Positions 63,468 to 64,000 of a DNA stretch of 64,000 nt are shown piece by piece. The notes beneath the pieces were generated by a model that was not told the DNA's origin, searched no databases, and saw only the letters and a list, made by a program, of their open reading frames with translations. Both the position numbers and the translations under genes were made by a program. The stretch comes from Pseudomonadota bacterium (GTDB taxonomy: Bacteria; Pseudomonadota; Alphaproteobacteria; UBA8366): NCBI GenBank assembly GCA_036339585.1, contig JAYZAS010000005.1:62001-126000 (forward strand), in the 5' to 3' direction. Numbering within the stretch: position 1 is the stretch's first letter; every line of letters begins with the position of its first letter.

Positions 63468-64000
63468 TGAAAATGGCTAATCGCATACTTATCTTTCTGC
63501 CGACTTACAATGAGGCTGGTCATGTAAAAGAAATGAGGGATCGGATAAAAGCGACTCGTGTGCCAGCGGATATAATGTTTCTCGATGACAACTCTACGGA
63601 TGGGACGGGCGATATTATTGATTGTTTTGCAGAGGAAGATGTAACTATATCGGCCGTGCACAGGCCTGCAAAGAGTGGAATAGGAGGGGCCCATTTGGAA
63701 GGCATAAGACGTGCCTATGATATGGGCTACGATACCCTTGTAACTATGGACACTGACTTAGTTCATAAACCTGAGGATATCCCGACATTTTTGGATGCTA
63801 GTAATGCCTCAGACATCGTTATAGGCACTCGCTTTGAACTAAAGAATAGTCTTGCCGAATGGAATTTTTTTAGAAAAGTTCTTACACACCTTGGTCATTT
63901 AATGACAAGATTGCTATTGCGTCACAACTTTGACGCAACAGGTGCTTTCCGTGTTTACAGGTTAGACCGTATTGATCGTCGAGTGTTTGATCTTGTTAAA
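63467..64000 (+). CDS. Glycosyltransferase family 2, polyprenyl-phosphate sugar transferase type, 3' end cut
   Basis: The first 178 residues of a GT2 protein, open to the window edge, starting inside the stop of the preceding gene (TGATG). ILIFLPTYNEAGHVKEM, FLDDNSTDGTGDII and VTMDTDLVHKPEDI hold the DxD-type and acidic motifs of GT-A enzymes, and the sequence resembles DPM1-like dolichyl/polyprenyl-phosphate mannose synthases. It is likely to load a lipid carrier with a sugar made by this cluster. The length and any C-terminal membrane helices lie outside the window. Confidence 0.87.
   Translation, partial: MKMANRILIFLPTYNEAGHVKEMRDRIKATRVPADIMFLDDNSTDGTGDIIDCFAEEDVTISAVHRPAKSGIGGAHLEGIRRAYDMGYDTLVTMDTDLVHKPEDIPTFLDASNASDIVIGTRFELKNSLAEWNFFRKVLTHLGHLMTRLLLRHNFDATGAFRVYRLDRIDRRVFDLVK

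Noticed and set aside
1-64000. CRISPR arrays, insertion sequences, integrases or prophage genes
   Set aside because: I saw no spaced direct-repeat arrays, transposase or integrase motifs, or phage structural genes anywhere in the window.

Overview
The window is an A+T-rich stretch of a Gram-negative alphaproteobacterial chromosome, most like an uncultured marine Rhodospirillales-type lineage. The grounds are gene content and order: an lptF/lptG/lptD/surA cluster divergent from pepA-holC-ndk; purM-purN; DUF2066, phosphatidyltransferase, AI-2E transporter and hdaA in a row; rnd; aspS plus an EipB-type gene; DinB with an N-terminal zinc-finger-like segment; rnr-topA-plsY-pyrC-pyrB-ruvX divergent from gatCAB; and a 44-residue aa3 oxidase subunit IV gene. 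The lineage is an inference; no rRNA is present.

Positions 1-37000 are mostly housekeeping: LPS export (surA, lptD, lptG, lptF), with a foreign-looking membrane gene wedged between lptF and lptG; aminopeptidase and polymerase chi; nucleotide metabolism (ndk, purM, purN, pyrB, pyrC); replication control and repair (hdaA, dinB, topA, ruvX); RNA turnover (rnd, rnr); translation (aspS, rpmG, gatCAB); and envelope genes (M23 and S41 peptidases, EipB-like, plsY). Several genes overlap by 1-14 bases.

Positions 37100-57200 are accessory. The most interesting item is a minus-strand operon (41065 down to 37109): a thioredoxin-like fusion protein, a gene interrupted by an in-frame TGA exactly at a U-G-S-C motif, a 2-keto-4-pentenoate hydratase-type enzyme, a dienelactone-hydrolase-type enzyme and a small DUF6295-like protein. 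The TGA is best read as selenocysteine, with a hairpin directly downstream, giving a 177-residue UGSC-family selenoprotein. Upstream lie a VOC protein and a NMT1/THI5-like protein without a signal peptide. Further on are two MmgE/PrpD-family genes, a PAP2 phosphatase, an acyltransferase-like membrane protein, a decayed GST gene (one frameshift, three stops), tRNA-Ser(GCU), NADP-glutamate dehydrogenase, an MscS channel, a nitroreductase, a histidine phosphatase, a beta-hydroxyacid dehydrogenase and a DHA2 exporter.

Positions 57379-64000 are the beginning of a surface-glycan locus: ManC (GDP-mannose supply), a GT-B glycosyltransferase-like protein, a sugar C-methyltransferase, a short SDR, a cupin, a GDP-mannose-dehydratase-like SDR with an altered active site, and a GT2 polyprenyl-phosphate sugar transferase cut by the window edge.
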